NCBI GenBank assembly: GCA_038503075.1
Contig: JBCAML010000001.1
Coordinates: 2,170,001-2,234,000, forward strand
Source of the DNA: Gyromitra esculenta
Taxonomy: Eukaryota > Ascomycota > Pezizomycetes > Pezizales > Discinaceae
Reading direction: 5' to 3'
DNA: 64,000 nt
Shown piece after piece: positions 61,556-64,000 of the stretch. The translations under genes were made by a program, and so were the position numbers. The notes beneath the pieces are model-generated. The model was not told the origin of the DNA, made no database searches, and saw only the letters and a program-made list of their open reading frames with translations. How positions within the stretch are numbered: the stretch's first letter is position 1; every line of letters starts with the position of its first letter.

Positions 61556-62483
61556 ATGGCCAGCTTCTTCAACTCTCCTCCACCCCAGCAGCAGCCTCAA
61601 TACGGCAACCCAAATAATCTCCAATTCTACCAAACCTCTTATGCTGACGCAGGGCGAGTATCTGGACACTCGACACCGCAGCAAGCAGGAGGGTATGGGT
61701 TCGGCGGCATGGGCTCCATGGGCGGTGCTATGGCGAGCGGGTATGGTGGCAGTGGAGGTGCTGGGACAAGCTCAAGGGAGGGGGGACTGACGCCGGGCTG
61801 GTTAGCAGCGTTCGGAACAGGGGGCTATGAAGATGAGCTGCCGCTGCTGGAAGAGCTAGGGATTAATTTTGGGCATATTAAGATGAAGGTTTGTTTTTGA
61901 CGGAAGGGGCGAAAGAAAGTTGGGCTAATCAAAGATATAGACCCTGGCAGTACTGAACCCTCTCACGAATGTAGATCAAAATATGATGGACGACAGTGAT
62001 GTTGCTGGTCCGATCCTATTCTGCTTACTCTTTGGCGCCTTTCTACTCCTGGTGCGTCATTTACTTTCCCTGCCCCAACTTACTTGGCTCTAACACCCCC
62101 TTTAGTCTGGCAAAGTACATTTCGGCTACATTTATGGCGTCGCCCTCCTCGGATCCATCTCGCTACATCTAATACTCAACCTCATGTCCCCACCTACACA
62201 CACTTTAAATTACATACGCTCCGCCTCAGTTTTGGGTTACTGTCTTCTACCACTGGTATTCACCTCGTTCGTTGGTGTTTTGTATCCCATGAACGGGCCC
62301 ATCGGATACTTTCACACCGCACTTACAATCTCATGGTGCACGTACTCTGCAAGTAATGTATTTGTAAGTGTATTGAGGGTGAAGGATATGAGGTTGCTTG
62401 TGGCGTATCCATTGGGGCTATTTTACAGTGTGTTTGGCATTATGGCAATCTTCGGCGGTAAGGCAGCGGGCGATGCGCTGTGA
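61556..62483 (+). CDS. YIP1: Yip1 family Golgi/ER membrane protein
   Basis: This is a five-span membrane protein that binds prenylated Ypt/Rab GTPases and supports ER-to-Golgi vesicle formation. Three exons (61556-61888, 61941-62051, 62106-62483) give 273 aa. The cytosolic N-terminal ~90 residues are Pro/Gln- and Gly-rich. The conserved entry [24 protein letters not shown] and the [32 protein letters not shown] segment are hallmark Yip1/YIPF5 sequence. Five hydrophobic segments follow at about 133-150, 154-176, 188-211, 216-240 and 245-266. The product ends GGKAAGDAL. Both introns are phase 0 with clean GT..AG ends; the second intron falls inside the first membrane segment. Length and topology match the family. 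Confidence 0.94.
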
Positions 62484-63456
62484 AGTCAAGCGAGGTTTAT
62501 AAGAGAACAAGGGACCGAGAAGTTGTGCATCTTTGGAGGAAGGACGATATGCGTGCGGTATGGCGTTTGGTTCATGAATTTTATCATGTACGAAAAAAAA
62601 TCATCAGTACATTTTGTAGACTTATTTCTTTTCTTTACAGTTAAGATTGGTTTTAGTATTAATTAAAATCGGCTTGAGGCGGATATAGAAGCTTCTTATT
62701 TCATGTATACCATGTTTTCGATAGATCCGAGTGAGCCCTCATGACGAGGTAGAGGAGAAAAAGTGAAGTTTGAGATGCATACATGCAGTGATGTTTGGTC
62801 TCGTATTTGACCCCACCTTGCATTAGAGGGTGTGGATGAAAAATGAATCTAGCACTGGTTGACTCCATGCGCTTTTAAGTCATCCTCTGCAAATGAGTCA
62901 AAACGACAGCTGAGTCTAGCTACAGCTGATTAATTTCTCGGTTCCAGTCAAACATTCCTCTGGCAGCAACAACCCATGAAATATGTTGAAGAATACAATT
63001 TGGTTGCAAACTTGCTTCTAAGGTAAATGAATGAGAGAGATTGAAACAAAACAAAACAAAAGCGAGTATTGGGTAGGCCAAGTATGTGGGGTTGTTCTCT
63101 GCCAAAAAAGTAGCTGTTCTATACACTAGAAAAAAAGGCAGTGTAATGAATAAAAAAAATAAAAAACAAAGGAGAGTGCTCTAAAAGAGCAACGTTAGTA
63201 TATATGGTGCTTGTAATTACGATACTACCAATGGTATAAAAGACATAATCCTCATATCGCCGTTTCCTTCCATTCATCTCTGCAATCCCATACTCCTACC
63301 CTACCGTACCCATGACCTGGATGTAAGTACAATAAATATATATAAATAGAACAAAACAAAAATACAGGGCTTTTTTCTTGCAAACCAAACCAAATATCGA
63401 AAATCATATAATATCAAAACCAGAATAAAAATCGAGGACCTGCCCTCAAAAACCCC
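62484..63456. other. convergent intergenic region
   Basis: Yip1 and the next gene end towards each other here. A lone CTCGTATTTGAC at 62800-62811 matches the MITE ends described elsewhere but has no visible partner. A-rich sequence near 63130-63450 is the downstream flank of the minus-strand gene. No other gene was seen. Confidence 0.5.
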
Positions 63457-64000
63457 CTACAGCAGTCTGGAGTTAGAACCAGTCGCCGTAGAATCTAAAA
63501 TCTTCTTCCCGGTGAATTCACTCCTAGCAACCTCTTCGTATACCGGTGGTAGAAGTGAAACTGCAGGCTCCATAACGTTTTTCTCTTCCAACACCATCTC
63601 CTTTTTCTCCCAGAGCAGCTTGTACCGTTTCCCATCCTTTATGATATAATCGCTCTGCCTCGGCGCATCTCCACAGAGAATAGCCATACATCGCCTTGCA
63701 TAACGCATATTTGCTTCGGGCGTGAAGTTCTGCGCTGGCGCCCATTTCCCAGACTCGGTTAGGCAACTTTCTTCCTCTGGCTGCGGCTGGAGCCGACTAT
63801 TTTGAGAGTGCTGTGGCCGAGCGCGTGGTAATGGCGGCGGAGAGTGTGTGATCTCCAATTGAAGGTCCCGGAGATCTCGCTCGTCAATTGATTCCTGGGC
63901 TAAACTTGCTCTACTGCTGGGGCTACCAGCAGCTCTTCGTAAAAGATTGGGGGAATTATTGTCGTTTCTGGCCACCTCCGCAGTAACAGCCGCTGCCAGT
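63457..64000 (-). CDS. unidentified protein, 5' partial
   Basis: An open minus-strand frame runs off the right edge of the window. At least 180 codons are visible, with no in-frame ATG upstream of the visible part, so the start lies outside or in another exon. The N-terminal visible half is Ser/Pro/Gln-rich. The second half looks folded: KWAPAQNFTPEANMRYARRCMAILCG, then YIIKDGKRYKLLWEKKEMVLEE, then PPVYEEVA. PPVY is a PY-type motif that could bind WW-domain ubiquitin ligases of the Rsp5 class (inference). The stop at 63457-63459 is followed by a T-rich flank. I do not recognise the family. Confidence 0.6.
   Translation of the reverse strand, partial: LAAAVTAEVARNDNNSPNLLRRAAGSPSSRASLAQESIDERDLRDLQLEITHSPPPLPRARPQHSQNSRLQPQPEEESCLTESGKWAPAQNFTPEANMRYARRCMAILCGDAPRQSDYIIKDGKRYKLLWEKKEMVLEEKNVMEPAVSLLPPVYEEVARSEFTGKKILDSTATGSNSRLL

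Noticed and set aside
1..64000. CRISPR arrays, bacterial operons, rRNA genes
   Set aside because: No regularly spaced identical repeats or rRNA-like sequence; the window is clearly eukaryotic with spliced genes.

Overview
This is a eukaryotic, fungal window, most likely from a filamentous ascomycete. The evidence is short GT..AG introns (roughly 50-260 nt), pyrimidine-rich upstream flanks, T-rich downstream flanks, and a recognisable ascomycete gene set: ESCRT-I Vps23, Rvs167 amphiphysin, eIF3a, G-protein gamma, a G3BP/Nxt3-like RNA-binding protein, a NUC-1/PalcA-type bHLH factor and Yip1. Gene density is low for an ascomycete, with about a dozen genes in 64 kb. Together with long AT-rich spacers full of small inverted repeats, this suggests a repeat-rich lineage such as the Pezizomycetes (truffles, morels and relatives). 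That placement is inference. Multi-exon genes were rebuilt by hand from splice signals and reading-phase continuity.

Layout. 1-6.4 kb holds vps23 (minus, 3' end cut by the window edge) and rvs167 (minus, six exons including a 20-nt microexon). 6.4-16.7 kb is a long accessory stretch with a single convincing gene, a three-exon short-chain dehydrogenase/reductase at 10.2-11.2 kb, surrounded by foldback elements and a possible gene relic at 14.3-15.9 kb. 16.7-19.0 kb is a 783-aa leucine-rich-repeat protein (minus). 19-29 kb is an almost gene-free repeat-bearing spacer. 29.2-29.8 kb carries the three-exon G-protein gamma subunit gene (minus), whose exons are too short to stand out as open frames. 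31.7-35.0 kb is eIF3a. 37.4-38.6 kb is a cluster of MITE-like inverted repeats. 39.4-41.4 kb is an unusual intronless 687-aa gene that looks like a domesticated retroelement product. 45-53 kb is the gene-dense part: a small conserved-looking protein, the NTF2/RRM protein, and a septin-like GTPase with a C-terminal membrane segment. 57.9-62.5 kb has the bHLH regulator and Yip1. The window ends inside an unidentified minus-strand gene.

Most genes are housekeeping functions in membrane traffic (vps23, rvs167, yip1), translation and RNA handling (eIF3a, Nxt3-like), and signalling or transcription (Ggamma, NUC-1-like). They do not form a pathway cluster. The points of most interest are: (1) the 39.4-kb gene, which pairs a retropepsin-like region with an RNase H-like region, both apparently missing catalytic residues, plus a C-terminal coiled coil; (2) a family of short inverted-repeat elements whose arm mismatches are mostly transitions, as expected from RIP or cytosine deamination; (3) strong over-representation of the palindrome TACATGTA, 23 copies counted by eye, none inside a coding exon.
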